NCBI RefSeq assembly: GCF_900005615.1
Contig: NZ_LN832559.1
Span: 1,394,837 to 1,458,836, forward strand
Direction: 5' to 3'
DNA length: 64,000 bases
DNA from: Paracoccus aminovorans
Lineage (GTDB): Bacteria > Pseudomonadota > Alphaproteobacteria > Rhodobacterales > Rhodobacteraceae
Shown here: positions 17,673-26,283 of the stretch, one piece after another
Layout: every line of letters begins with the position of its first letter
Position numbering within the stretch: the first letter of the stretch is position 1
Notes under the pieces: model-generated
Database searches by the model: none
What the model was told of the DNA's origin: nothing
The model's input: only the letters and a program-made list of their open reading frames with translations
Position numbers and translations under genes: made by a program

Positions 17673-18338
17673 ATGACGGACAGCCTGACGTTCAGCGCTT
17701 TGAAGGAGAAGCAACGCGCTATCCGTGCGGGCTTTCCCGAGACAATGGGGCTACGCGTGCACCGCTCCATCAGCTGGATCGGCCGAGCAGAGGCGTGCGG
17801 CGACGATCACGATGCACGCTTCATCTTCCTCTGGATTGCCTTCAACGCAGCCTATGCGGACGAGCGCGAATTCCAGTGGGTTGCACCCGGGGAAAGGGCT
17901 GCGATCGTCGATTACTTTGGCAAGCTGGTGGCGCGGGATGAAGAGCGACGCGTTTACAAGGCGCTATGGCAAAGGTTCTCAGGTCCAGTTCGGATGCTCA
18001 TGGAGAACCGCTTCGTCTTTAACCCATTCTGGCAGCATCAGAACGGCATAGACGGGTTCGAGGATTGGGAGGAAAGGTTCCGGACCTCCTCGCGCAGCTT
18101 TGCACAGGCGTTCCAGGCCGGCGACAGCGTTCGCGTTCTCAGCTTCGTCTTCGACCGGCTCTACGTGCTGCGCAATCAGCTGGTGCATGGCGGATCGACG
18201 TGGAACAGCGGCGTGAACCGAGCACAGGTCCGTGACGGCGCCGCGATACTCGGCTTCCTCCTCCCGGTCTTCGTGGACCTGATGATGGACAACCCGAATG
18301 AGGATTGGGGGCGTCCCTTCTACCCGGTGGTCGAGTAG
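17673..18338 (+). CDS. HEPN domain protein (Apea-like)
   Basis: This 221-aa, largely helical protein carries the HEPN ribonuclease signature R-N-x3-H as RNQLVH at about residues 166-171 near the C-terminal helices. The length and the FIFLWIAFNAAY segment near residue 53 fit the Apea-like HEPN group. HEPN proteins of this kind are RNA-cleaving or ribosome-associated effectors in many defence and toxin systems; the catalytic Arg and His are present. The chosen ATG has GGAGG six bases upstream; an ATG at 17643 overlapping the WYL stop is the alternative. No nucleotidyltransferase (MNT) antitoxin gene is adjacent, so control may come from the WYL protein or the operon opposite. Confidence 0.75.
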   Translation: MTDSLTFSALKEKQRAIRAGFPETMGLRVHRSISWIGRAEACGDDHDARFIFLWIAFNAAYADEREFQWVAPGERAAIVDYFGKLVARDEERRVYKALWQRFSGPVRMLMENRFVFNPFWQHQNGIDGFEDWEERFRTSSRSFAQAFQAGDSVRVLSFVFDRLYVLRNQLVHGGSTWNSGVNRAQVRDGAAILGFLLPVFVDLMMDNPNEDWGRPFYPVVE

Positions 18339-18386
18339 CCAGACTGTCCGCAGTTCATACGCTCAATAGTCCAATCAGCGGCGCCT

Positions 18387-19122
18387 CTAGTTCTTTGTGA
18401 GTTCCGCACACCCCGCTGCAATCAGAGCGTCGGCACAGGCGTCCATCTCATCCGGGGAACGGGTCGGATCATCAGACTCGCCCCGCGGCACGAAGAGCAC
18501 GAGACCGGCCCGGGCCCGGGTAAGCAGCACGCGATAGCCATTCAGCCGAAAACGCTGTTTCTCAGTGTCTCGAGCAATCTGCCATCGAGGCGCACGCATC
18601 ATCCTGGGCAGCCAACCCTGATCATTCCAGATCAGGTCGCCACCCCAACACAGGCAAGCATAATCCAACTCGAGCCCCTGGCACCCAAACTCGCTCATCG
18701 GAGTCTCAAGCGCGCCAGCGCTGCGGAAATCCGTGAAGGGCTTCAAGAACCAGTGGCCGATGGGGTTCAACTCATTCGATCGCGGTGAAGGCGGCACTCC
18801 CTCGCCGACGAGGCGGACGGCCCCCGAGCTCGCCAGCAGGCCGACGGTTCGACCGCCTCGTCGCCGTTGACGTAGCCATTGCTTCGCGACGGCGAGGTCA
18901 CGCGTCATCAGAGCTGGCGGGGCGTCCATTCTGGCGGCCAGGGCCTTCGCCTCCGCAATGTCGCCATCCAGAAGGCGCGCCACCCACTGAGCATGAAGGG
19001 GGTTTCGATACGCCCGTATGGCGTTTGACAGGTGCAGAGATGGCTCCCGTCGAACCTCGACACCGCCGAGCCCGCCCTCATTGAACATGCCGGAACCTGG
19101 AACGTCCGGCCCGCCGTCAAGC
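18387..19122 (-). pseudogene. DUF2075 family helicase, C-terminal fragment
   Basis: About 245 residues of the C-terminal half of a DUF2075 (Schlafen-like, SF1-type) ATPase remain. Recognisable pieces are HLSNAIRAYRNP near the start, TPMSEFGCQGLELDYACLCWG in the middle and NGYRVLLTRARAGLVLFVP near the end, corresponding to helicase motifs IV to VI. The N-terminal half with the Walker A and B motifs is missing because IS21 copy 2 begins at 19123. The open frame continues up to the IS, and an internal ATG at 19088 could start a non-functional peptide. DUF2075 proteins are frequent in defence islands, often with a GIY-YIG nuclease. It is convergent with the HEPN gene. Confidence 0.75.
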
Positions 19123-19255
19123 TGTCAATCGGCATTCAAACGGGCCCCCTGATCGGCGTCCAAAAGTGACCCCTTTGGCGCGCGGGTGAGCAGGCCCGTG
19201 GCGGCGTAGCTTTCCAGCTGGCGCAGCCGACGCGGGCCTGCGTTTTGGAGGGTGT

Positions 19256-19984
19256 TCAGGCTCGGGTTTTGATGCGCCAGCTGTCGTTGCCGGTCTCGAC
19301 GATGTCGCAGTGGTGGGTGAGCCGGTCGAGCAGCGCGGTGGTCATCTTTGCGTCTCCGAAGACGGTCGGCCACTCCCCGAATGCGAGGTTGGTGGTGACG
19401 ATGACGGAAGTCTGCTCATAGAGCTTGCTGATCAGATGGAACAGCAGCTGGCCGCCGGACTGCGCGAATGGCAGGTATCCGAGTTCATCGAGGATGACGA
19501 AGTCGAGCCGCATCAGATGTTCTGCAAGCCGGCCTGCCCGTCCGGCACGGGCCTCGGCCTCCAGCCTGTTCACCAGATCGACGACATTGAAGAACCTGCC
19601 CCGGGCACCATTGCGGATGACCGCGCGCGCTATGGCCACAGAGATATGGGTCTTGCCGGTCCCGGTGCCGCCAACCAGCACGACATTGCGCTGTTGGCTG
19701 AGGAACTCCCCGCTGGCCAGATCTCGCACCAGGGTCTCGTTGATTGGGGTGTCATCGAAGGTGAACTCCTCGATCTCCCGGGCATAGGGCAGCTTGGCGG
19801 TGGTGATCTGGTATTTGACCGACCGCGCTTTCTTCTCGTTGATCTCGGCGGCCAGAAGATCTCCAACGATCTGGCGGGGTTCGTGCTGGCGGCGCACAGC
19901 CACCGCCATGAGTTCGTCATAAGCGGCGCGCATCCCGTAGAGCTTCAACTCGCCCATTGCAGCCATGATGTCAGCACGATCCAT
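19256..19984 (-). CDS. istB: IS21 helper ATPase IstB (copy 2)
   Basis: This is a full-length 242-aa IstB, identical to the protein at 1249-1977, with Walker [10 protein letters not shown]. The start overlaps the istA stop by one base. Nothing distinguishes it from the other intact copies, which implies recent duplication or gene conversion. Confidence 0.95.
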   Translation of the reverse strand: MDRADIMAAMGELKLYGMRAAYDELMAVAVRRQHEPRQIVGDLLAAEINEKKARSVKYQITTAKLPYAREIEEFTFDDTPINETLVRDLASGEFLSQQRNVVLVGGTGTGKTHISVAIARAVIRNGARGRFFNVVDLVNRLEAEARAGRAGRLAEHLMRLDFVILDELGYLPFAQSGGQLLFHLISKLYEQTSVIVTTNLAFGEWPTVFGDAKMTTALLDRLTHHCDIVETGNDSWRIKTRA

Positions 19985-21483
19985 CAGCAGGCCCTCCGCA
20001 GCAGATCATAACGGGCGCAGTCCGCCACAGGCTCATGGGTCAACTGCAAGGCCGGAGAGGTCAGCAGAAGCGGTGGTGGTTCCGGATCTCGCCTGCGGGA
20101 TAGAATATTGAGGATTACATCGGCAGAATGGACGCCTTGCGAGAGAGCTTCGGCACATGCCTTTTGAACCACAGGCATCCCTTCCGTCAGCACAGCGCCG
20201 AGGACCTTCACCATCTGGCGGTCGCCATCTGAGGAGCCCTGCAGCTTGCGGCGGATCTGTTCAAGAGCTCCGGGAAGAACCCAGTCCTTGAACGGTGCGC
20301 CGTTACGCAGCGCCCCGGGTTTGCGAAGCAGAACAGGCACATAATGCCAGGGATTGTAAACCGTTCGGTCCCGGCCGAAGTGACGCGGGTGGTCTCCGAC
20401 CAGTCGGCCCTCCTGCCGGATCTCGATCCGCTCAGCATAGGCCCTGATCTCGACCTGCCGCCCGACAGCCGTTGCCGCGACGGAGTATTTGTTGTTGTCG
20501 AAGCGCACGAGACAGGTCTTTGACACCGCCGCAGGCAGTGAATGGAATCCGTCGAAGCGCCCGGCATAGGGGACAAGGTGCGGGCGCTCTTCCTGGAAGA
20601 CCTGCCAGACGGTTTTGTCCGTCAGCTCCGGATGCTTGCTGGTTCTGGCCGAGGCGATGCACTTGTCCAGCAGCCAGGCATTCAGTTCCTCGTAGCTCTT
20701 GACCCTGACGCGGGGCGCGAAAAACCGCTGACGGACAGTGCCGACCTGGCTCTCCACCTGGCCTTTCTCCCAACCCGCAGCAGGGGTGCAGGCAACGGGT
20801 TCGACCAGATAATGGCTGGCCATCTGCAGGAACCGACGATTGTAGAGGCGTTCCTTGCCGGTGAAGATGGTCTCCACCGCCGTCTTCATGTTGTCGTAGA
20901 TCCCGCGGGTGCAGGTGCCCTTGAAGAAGGCGAAAGCCCTGTCGTGGGCATCGAACACCATCTCCTGCGTCTCGCGCGGATAGGCCCGCACAAAGAACAT
21001 CCGGCTGTGGCACAGGCGAACATGGGCCACTTTGATGGTGGTGGTCGCCCCATCGATCACCACAACCTCGTGGCTCCAGTCGAACTGATAGGCTTCACCG
21101 GGCGCAAAGCTCAGGGGCACGAAGGCGGCAGAAGCGCCTGAACTCTGAGTGCGTGCCCAGTTCGAGGCGTAGCGGCGCACCGCGTCATACCCACCTTCAT
21201 AACCGAGACCGCTCAGTTCTTCGTAGATCTGTATCAGAGACTGACGTTCCCGGCTGGACCGCGCGGCGTTGACCTCCAGCAGCCGGTTGAGTTCCCCCAG
21301 CCAGGCACCCAGCTTCGGGCGCGGCTGCACCGTCCGGGTATAGGTGAACTCGGTAATCCCGGTGCGGATCACCTTCCGCACCACCTTCTTCGACAGCTTC
21401 AGGTCACGGCAGATCGTCTTGATCCCCTTGCCCTCGGTGAAATGTAGCCGCCTGATTTTTGCGATTGTCTCCACGATCAGCAT
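19984..21483 (-). CDS. istA: IS21 transposase IstA (copy 2)
   Basis: This complete 499-aa transposase has an N-terminal helix-turn-helix around residues 18-42 ([19 protein letters not shown]), the DDE triad Asp135, Asp197 and Glu244, and a C-terminal domain that contacts DNA ends and IstB. It begins at the ATG at 21483, about 118 bp inside the left terminus, so the promoter must lie between. All catalytic residues are intact and the element is presumably still mobile. Confidence 0.95.
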   Translation of the reverse strand: MLIVETIAKIRRLHFTEGKGIKTICRDLKLSKKVVRKVIRTGITEFTYTRTVQPRPKLGAWLGELNRLLEVNAARSSRERQSLIQIYEELSGLGYEGGYDAVRRYASNWARTQSSGASAAFVPLSFAPGEAYQFDWSHEVVVIDGATTTIKVAHVRLCHSRMFFVRAYPRETQEMVFDAHDRAFAFFKGTCTRGIYDNMKTAVETIFTGKERLYNRRFLQMASHYLVEPVACTPAAGWEKGQVESQVGTVRQRFFAPRVRVKSYEELNAWLLDKCIASARTSKHPELTDKTVWQVFQEERPHLVPYAGRFDGFHSLPAAVSKTCLVRFDNNKYSVAATAVGRQVEIRAYAERIEIRQEGRLVGDHPRHFGRDRTVYNPWHYVPVLLRKPGALRNGAPFKDWVLPGALEQIRRKLQGSSDGDRQMVKVLGAVLTEGMPVVQKACAEALSQGVHSADVILNILSRRRDPEPPPLLLTSPALQLTHEPVADCARYDLLRRAC

Positions 21484-21601
21484 CCCGTGCTCGGCCTCCG
21501 ATAATCATCGAAGGCACAATGGACCCAACCCCCGGTCGGTGGGGTCCATTTTGGACGCCGATCACCCCAGAAGCGGGGTCCTTATTGCAAGCCGTTCAAC
21601 A

Positions 21602-22323
21602 GGCTGGAGATCCAGCCGAATGATCACCTTCGGCTTGAGCGAATTTCTTATTAATTCATTGATTGCTTGGCGCCCATCAGCCGACTTGTCCGTCAAGATG
21701 TATGCTGTTGCAATTACGTCATCGAGAGCGTCGTGAGCGCCGTACCAGTAGCCCATGGAATGGGCAAGCAACTCCAACTTTTCCGGTTTCCCACGCGCAT
21801 TCCAGTCAACATCTCGCATTGAGCAAGCCCACGGCAGCGTGTTGAGGCCCGCCCCCCAGAACTCTCGTTCCACGAGAGGACGATCGAAACTGGCATTGTG
21901 GGCGATAACGACGTCTACTTTTTGTCTGTCAATAAAATCCTTGATATCTGCAGGATTGATGCTCTTTCCTTTAATGTCCCCACCGTTCAGGCCGTGGACG
22001 TTTGTTGCTCTTGGCTCAATCGGGACACCTGGATCATGGAGCGCCGAGTCAAATTCGCCGAGTGATTTTATTCCATCGTCGTGGAAGAAGAACTCGATCA
22101 AGGCAAGTTGGATAACGCTCTCATCTTTTGACGTGCGGCCAGTAGTTTCCACGTCGAGAATAATTCCACGCCTAACTGAGCCATCTTTTGGCGTAGAACG
22201 GTAATCATTGAAGTGTTCCACACTGACCTTCTCAAGGACGCGAAAGTTTTCCAGCCAAGTGTCGGCAGAATCTGTAGCCGTTTGGCTGAGGAATCGCTTC
22301 AAAACGTCTTGGTTCTGCTCCAT
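21602..22323 (-). pseudogene. DEDD-type 3'-5' exonuclease (DnaQ-like), 3' end cut by IS21
   Basis: About 240 residues of a DnaQ-like exonuclease remain. Exo I is ILDVETTG (about residues 55-62), Exo II includes VVIAHNASFDR (about 138-148) and Exo III is HDALDDVIAT (about 194-203), so the catalytic DEDD residues are all present. The frame then enters IS21 copy 2 and ends 13 codons later at 21562 with IS-encoded residues. The original C-terminus is lost but the protein may still fold. It starts at the ATG at 22323. It lies downstream of the phage head genes on the same strand but is separated from them by about 120 bp; whether it belonged to the prophage is unclear. Confidence 0.75.
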
Positions 22324-22446
22324 GCCCGCCTATTTCCTATTTTGCCGTCGCGACCATAGGCAGCTGAGCCGTTCGTGCAAGCGATTGTAGAGTGAAGACC
22401 CTGCACTTCGACACAAACTCGCCGAGCAGTCTGCAGATGACCGAAA

Positions 22447-23079
22447 TCAATACCTCTCGTCCACCCAGTTAGCCACGATCAGCCCCGGCACGCTGTCATG
22501 CGCACGCCCGGCGTCCCGACCGAGATCCAGCCGCTTAGGCAGCTTCACCTGCGGCACCAGCAGGAAGATCGGCGCGGTGACCTGGTTGCGGCCGGTCTTC
22601 GAGCGCGATGCCACCGCCTGGCCACGGGTGTTGAGGCGGGCCCGGTCGGCGACGAGCAGGCTCGGGCCGCGCCGGCGATAGACGAAGCGCAGGCGTAGGC
22701 CACGGCGGCGCTCCCATTCGCCGGGGGTGAGCTTGGAACCTCGAAGGCCACGGCCGGCGGCTTCGGTCGGGATCGCCAGCCAGAACCCAGCCTTCGAGCG
22801 GATCAGAGGGCCGGTGTCGTGGGCGCCGACGATGACCGGGGCTTTCGACCAGATGAGCGCCGCGGCGTTCAGGCTCTCTCCGGCCTTCGGATAGGCCTGG
22901 CTCCGGATGGAGTTGGCGAGCCGCGGTCCGAGCCCCGCGCCGGTGATCTGGCTGCGCCAGGCAGTCTTGAGGCCGTTGCCGGCCTCGCGCATGGCGGCGG
23001 TCACCGCCTTCTCGCCGGCCTTCACCTCCGCGGCCATGGCGGCGACGAGATCGGGCGTGATGTCGAGTTTCAGCTTCAT
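22447..23079 (-). CDS. Phage minor head/tail protein (DUF6441-like)
   Basis: This 210-aa protein is the last surviving gene of a lambda-type head cassette. An alpha-helical N-terminus (LVAAMAAEVKAGEKAVTAAM) is followed by a domain containing RSQAYPKAGESLNAAALIWSKAPVIVGAHDTG, a pattern seen in DUF6441/HK97 gp10-like proteins that act at the head-tail junction. The ATG overlaps the stop of the upstream connector gene by 4 bases. No tail-tube, tape-measure or tail-tip gene follows; the next gene is the exonuclease fragment. The assignment is to a structural role, not to an experimentally known function. Confidence 0.65.
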   Translation of the reverse strand: MKLKLDITPDLVAAMAAEVKAGEKAVTAAMREAGNGLKTAWRSQITGAGLGPRLANSIRSQAYPKAGESLNAAALIWSKAPVIVGAHDTGPLIRSKAGFWLAIPTEAAGRGLRGSKLTPGEWERRRGLRLRFVYRRRGPSLLVADRARLNTRGQAVASRSKTGRNQVTAPIFLLVPQVKLPKRLDLGRDAGRAHDSVPGLIVANWVDERY

Positions 23080-23387
23080 GCTGGGCGCAGATCCACGGTC
23101 CAGACGAGCCGTTCGCGGTCGCGGACGGGCTCACCCTGAATAAGGAAGGCCTCGCCGTCGATCTCGATCCGATCGCCGGGACGCGGGTTGGCGACCTCGG
23201 CGAGGCGCAGATCCAGCCGGGTGGTTTCCGACCAGATGCGTGCCTCGCCGAAGCTGCTGATGTCGTCCGGCCGGCGCAGGATGGCGCGGACCAGGGCGGG
23301 CGCGCCGCCCCCGGCGGTGTAGACCACATCCCGCGCCAGATGCGCGTCCGCGAAGAGCGCGTCGAGGGCGGCTTTGAGGCCGGTCAT
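23076..23387 (-). CDS. Phage head-tail joining protein
   Basis: This small 103-aa protein fits the lambda gpFII-like head-tail attachment group in size and position. A helical start (GLKAALDALFADAHLARDVVY) is followed by a beta-rich part containing NPRPGDRIEIDGEAFLIQG, which resembles the small barrel of these connectors. Its start codon overlaps the capsid gene stop (TGATG), and its stop overlaps the next start by four bases, so the three genes are translated as a coupled unit. Confidence 0.7.
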   Translation of the reverse strand: MTGLKAALDALFADAHLARDVVYTAGGGAPALVRAILRRPDDISSFGEARIWSETTRLDLRLAEVANPRPGDRIEIDGEAFLIQGEPVRDRERLVWTVDLRPA

Positions 23388-24400
23388 CAGGTCCGCCGCG
23401 CCGAGCGCAGCACCTGCGGCCGCGTGCAGATCGGCAGCGGATTGGACTCGATCTCGAGCCGTACCCACTCGTCGCGATCCCGGTCGGGGATCGTGCGGGC
23501 GTAGAGCGGCTGGCCGAGGGTGTTGACGGTCTCGAAGGTGTCGGCGGGGGCGTAGTAGATCTCGAAGAGCCCCTCGATGCCCTCGGGGTAGAAGAACGCC
23601 TTGTCGGTGGGCACGGTGAAACCGACGCCGCCCCGGTAGCGGCGGAAGGTGATACCGCCGAAGCTGACCTCGTCGGCGACGCGGCCCCGCAGGTCGGCCG
23701 CGGCAGCAGTGTTGAGGTAGGTCTCGCGCACCTCCTTGTGGGCCACGAGATCGGCGAAGAAGGCCGAGCCGCATTCGGCGCGGACCTGCACGGCGCCGGC
23801 CGAGAGCCCGCCCATCGAGTCCTCGACGCTCTCGATCAGCGCCTGGCAGCGCTTGCGGAGCGCCCCGGAGGCCGGGCTCGCATTGTCGAGGTCGAAGTCG
23901 ATCTCGGCCGCCGGCGAGATGCCGAACTCGGTGAAGTAGTTCACCACCGTCGCGTGTTCCTTCGGGTCCTTCACCAGCCCCTGGATGCCGTTCAGGAGGT
24001 GGTATTCGAAGGTGGTCTCGGCATCCTGGCGGAGTTTCCTGAGCCGATAAGCCACCTCGGTCTGCACCTGCTGCGTGGCGCTTTCGGAGCCGAAGTCGCG
24101 GACGGACTGGATCTCGGAGGCCCAGAGCACGTCCTGCTTCTTGAACTGGCGGCAGACGAAGGCGCGCATCTCGCGCCGGTCCGGGACCTGCTGCTCGTAG
24201 GCCGACCCGCGCTCAGAGAACGGGATCAGCGAGAGTGTGCCGTCCCGGCTTTCGATCACGACGGTGCGGGAGCGCACGCCGCGCGGGCTGAAAAGGTTCG
24301 AACCAGAGAGCAGCGCGGGCTTGTAGGGGATGTTCTCGAGCGCGCGGGTGAGCTCGACGATGGTGAAGGCATCGCCTTCGAAGATGTCCATGGTGGCCAT
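23387..24400 (-). CDS. Major capsid protein (lambda gpE-like)
   Basis: This 337-aa protein matches the lambda gpE major capsid family in length and signature. Near the N-terminus is a stretch with IPYKPALL and LFSPRGVRSRTVVIESRDG, and the conserved C-terminal portion has YRGGVGFTVPTDKAFFYPEG followed by FETVNTLGQPLYAR. It forms the procapsid shell with the decoration protein encoded just upstream. The start at 24400 is supported by AGGAGGC eight bases before the ATG; a longer open frame to 24577 overlaps the decoration gene and is not used. Confidence 0.88.
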   Translation of the reverse strand: MATMDIFEGDAFTIVELTRALENIPYKPALLSGSNLFSPRGVRSRTVVIESRDGTLSLIPFSERGSAYEQQVPDRREMRAFVCRQFKKQDVLWASEIQSVRDFGSESATQQVQTEVAYRLRKLRQDAETTFEYHLLNGIQGLVKDPKEHATVVNYFTEFGISPAAEIDFDLDNASPASGALRKRCQALIESVEDSMGGLSAGAVQVRAECGSAFFADLVAHKEVRETYLNTAAAADLRGRVADEVSFGGITFRRYRGGVGFTVPTDKAFFYPEGIEGLFEIYYAPADTFETVNTLGQPLYARTIPDRDRDEWVRLEIESNPLPICTRPQVLRSARRT

Positions 24401-24425
24401 GAAGATGCCTCCTGTCGGGATTGGG

Positions 24426-24791
24426 TCAGCGGACGAGGATGCCCGCGGCGAGGAGCGCCGTATGGGCGGCCGCGATCTCGGCCTCGCTGGGCGTACCCGC
24501 GAAGACGAGGTCGTGGCGGTTGACGATGGCGGGACCGCGAATGAGCGCGACGGCCGGTGCGTCGCCACCGGACGCATCCGCCTTGCCCCAGAGCACGGCG
24601 ACGGCGGTCTCGGTGCCGTCGACGGCCGCCGGGTCGTGTGCGGCGTACTTGCCCGACGCAGTGATCTTGCCGAGCACGGTGCCGGGCTCGAGCGTGCCCG
24701 CGGCGACGGTGATCGTTTCGCGGGTGTAGTCGCGGAAGGCTTCCCAGACGAGGAAGCCGCCGGGGTGTTTCCCTTCGACCAGCGTGGTCAT
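24426..24791 (-). CDS. Phage head decoration protein (gpD-like)
   Basis: This 121-aa protein belongs to the lambda gpD family of trimeric head-stabilising proteins. Diagnostic pieces are LVWEAFRDYTRETITVAAG near the start and GTVLGKITASGKY, the usual gpD strand motif. The C-terminus contains AALLAAGI-like residues (TALLAAGILVR), typical of the family. It sits between the protease gene (4 bp upstream) and the capsid gene (25 bp downstream), the canonical order protease-D-E. Confidence 0.88.
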   Translation of the reverse strand: MTTLVEGKHPGGFLVWEAFRDYTRETITVAAGTLEPGTVLGKITASGKYAAHDPAAVDGTETAVAVLWGKADASGGDAPAVALIRGPAIVNRHDLVFAGTPSEAEIAAAHTALLAAGILVR

Positions 24792-24795
24792 GGTG

Positions 24796-25803
24796 TCATC
24801 CTTTCAGCTTGAAGGTGCGGGCGACGATCTCGCCCCAGGGGCGCGCGGCCGAGGACCGGCCGGGCTGCGGGTGATGGGGCGCGATCTCGGGCTCGGCCTC
24901 GGCCTTGGCGGCGAGGAGCGCCGCGCGCACCTCGTCGAGGCTGGCGTTTTGTTCGAGGAAGCGGCCCGCCATCTGCGGGTGGCCCGCGAGGCGGCACAGG
25001 TCGACGACGGCGCGAGCGTGGCCAATGGCCTGCGCGCGGATTGCGGCGGGATCGGGCGGTGCGCCGCTCGGCGGCAGGGTTTCGGCGGGCGGCTGCGGAG
25101 CTTCGGAGGCGGCGGCCTGCTCGTCCTCGGCGTCCTCGACCTGGTCAGCGTCGTCGGTGGCCTCCGTGTTTGTGCCGTCGCTCTCGTCGTCGGGCTCCGG
25201 TTCGGCCTCGATGGCTTCGACCAACACCGGCGGCGCATTGCGGAAACGACCGATGTCGAAGGCTGCTGCGATCCGGACAGGTTCGATCAGCCGGTCGGCG
25301 AAGCCCTGCGCCACCGCATCCGCGGCGCCGAACCAGGTCTCTGCCGCCATGAGCGCGGAGACCTCCTCCGCCGACCGACCGGATTTCGCGGCGTAGCCCG
25401 AGACGAGGCTGCCCTTCACCTTGTCCAGCGCCTCGGCCATGGCGCGCATGTCTTCGGCCGTGCCCATCACGAGGCCGGCGGGATCGTGGATCATCAGGAA
25501 GGCGTTCTCGGGCATGACGATCTCGTCGCCCGCCATGGCGATGTAGGAGGCAGCCGAGGCGGCAATGCCGTCGATCCAGACGGTGATGGTGCCCTCGTGG
25601 CGCTTCAGCGCGTTGTGGATCGCGACGGCGTCGAAGACCGAGCCGCCGGGGCTGTTCAGCCGCAGATCGACGGGCGTGCCCTCGGGCAGTGCGCCCAGTT
25701 CGGCGAGGAAGCCCTTAGCCGAGACCCCGTAGGCGCCGATCTCGTCATAGATCGCCACTTCCGCACCCGTCCCCCGGGCACGGATCGCATACCAGCTTGC
25801 CAT
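24796..25803 (-). CDS. ClpP-like phage prohead protease/scaffold
   Basis: This 335-aa protein is a ClpP/S49-type serine protease of the phage head maturation group. The catalytic Ser lies in GIAASAASYIAMAG (about residues 78-91) and the catalytic His in FLMIHDPAG (about 100-108); the oxyanion region is LNSPGGSV. Residues about 195-335 are acidic and low complexity, which fits a nested scaffold domain that guides capsid assembly and is then degraded. The ATG at 25803 is preceded by AGGAGTGA. The upstream portal fragment ends 4 bp before it. Confidence 0.88.
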   Translation of the reverse strand: MASWYAIRARGTGAEVAIYDEIGAYGVSAKGFLAELGALPEGTPVDLRLNSPGGSVFDAVAIHNALKRHEGTITVWIDGIAASAASYIAMAGDEIVMPENAFLMIHDPAGLVMGTAEDMRAMAEALDKVKGSLVSGYAAKSGRSAEEVSALMAAETWFGAADAVAQGFADRLIEPVRIAAAFDIGRFRNAPPVLVEAIEAEPEPDDESDGTNTEATDDADQVEDAEDEQAAASEAPQPPAETLPPSGAPPDPAAIRAQAIGHARAVVDLCRLAGHPQMAGRFLEQNASLDEVRAALLAAKAEAEPEIAPHHPQPGRSSAARPWGEIVARTFKLKG

Positions 25804-25807
25804 GTCG

Positions 25808-26165
25808 TCACTCCTGTTCGGTGGCCGGATCGGTCGCGACGGCGCCGCCATCCGTGTCGTTGCCGGCGCCGTCGCCTGGCTCCGCCCGGGTCGCCGGTGT
25901 CGCGCGGGCGCCCTGCGTCTCGCCGGGGCTCGTGCGGTAGCGCAGGCCGAGACCCGTCGCGCGCACGGCGTCGGCCGCGTTCTCGCGATCGACTTCCTCG
26001 ATGTCGTAGCCGGTGGCCTCGACCACCTTGCGCCGCGAGGTGATGCCCGCCTCCATCGCCAGCACCTGCGCCTGGATGTCCTTCAGCGGATCGACCCAGT
26101 CCCAGCGCGGCGGAATCCACTGCACCGGCCGCGCCGTCGCGGGATCGGCATCGAGCGCGCCCGAC
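25808..26165 (-). pseudogene. Phage portal protein (lambda family), C-terminal fragment
   Basis: About 118 C-terminal residues of a lambda gpB-like portal remain. The recognisable part is WIPPRWDWVDPLKDIQA, followed by EAGITSRRKVVEATGYDIEEV, the conserved C-terminal signature of these portals, and a variable Ala/Thr/Gly-rich tail. The 5' part, about 350-400 residues, was removed where IS21 copy 3 begins at 26166. The rest of the packaging module (terminase) is not in the window, so the head cassette cannot package DNA by itself. Confidence 0.82.
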
Positions 26166-26283
26166 TGTTGAACGGCTTGCAATAAGGACCCCGCTTCTGG
26201 GGTGATCGGCGTCCAAAATGGACCCCACCGACCGGGGGTTGGGTCCATTGTGCCTTCGATGATTATCGGAGGCCGAGCACGGG

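Larger units (their letters stand above)
19123..21601 (-). mobile_element. IS21-family element, copy 2 (complete, minus orientation)
   Basis: The complete element is 2,479 bp. Its right end (TGTCAATCGGCATTCAA) begins at 19123 and its left end, read outward as TGTTGAACGGCTTGCAA, finishes at 21601. A second repeated motif, GATCGGCGTCCAAAA, occurs about 40 bp inside each end and is the internal transposase-binding repeat typical of IS21. The flanking five bases are CAAGC and GGCTG, so there is no target duplication. Both flanking genes (DUF2075 helicase and exonuclease) are cut by the element. Confidence 0.96.

Noticed and set aside
22447..26165. Gene transfer agent cluster
   Set aside because: The capsid, decoration and portal genes are lambda-type rather than the HK97-type set of the Rhodobacter gene transfer agent, and the module is incomplete.
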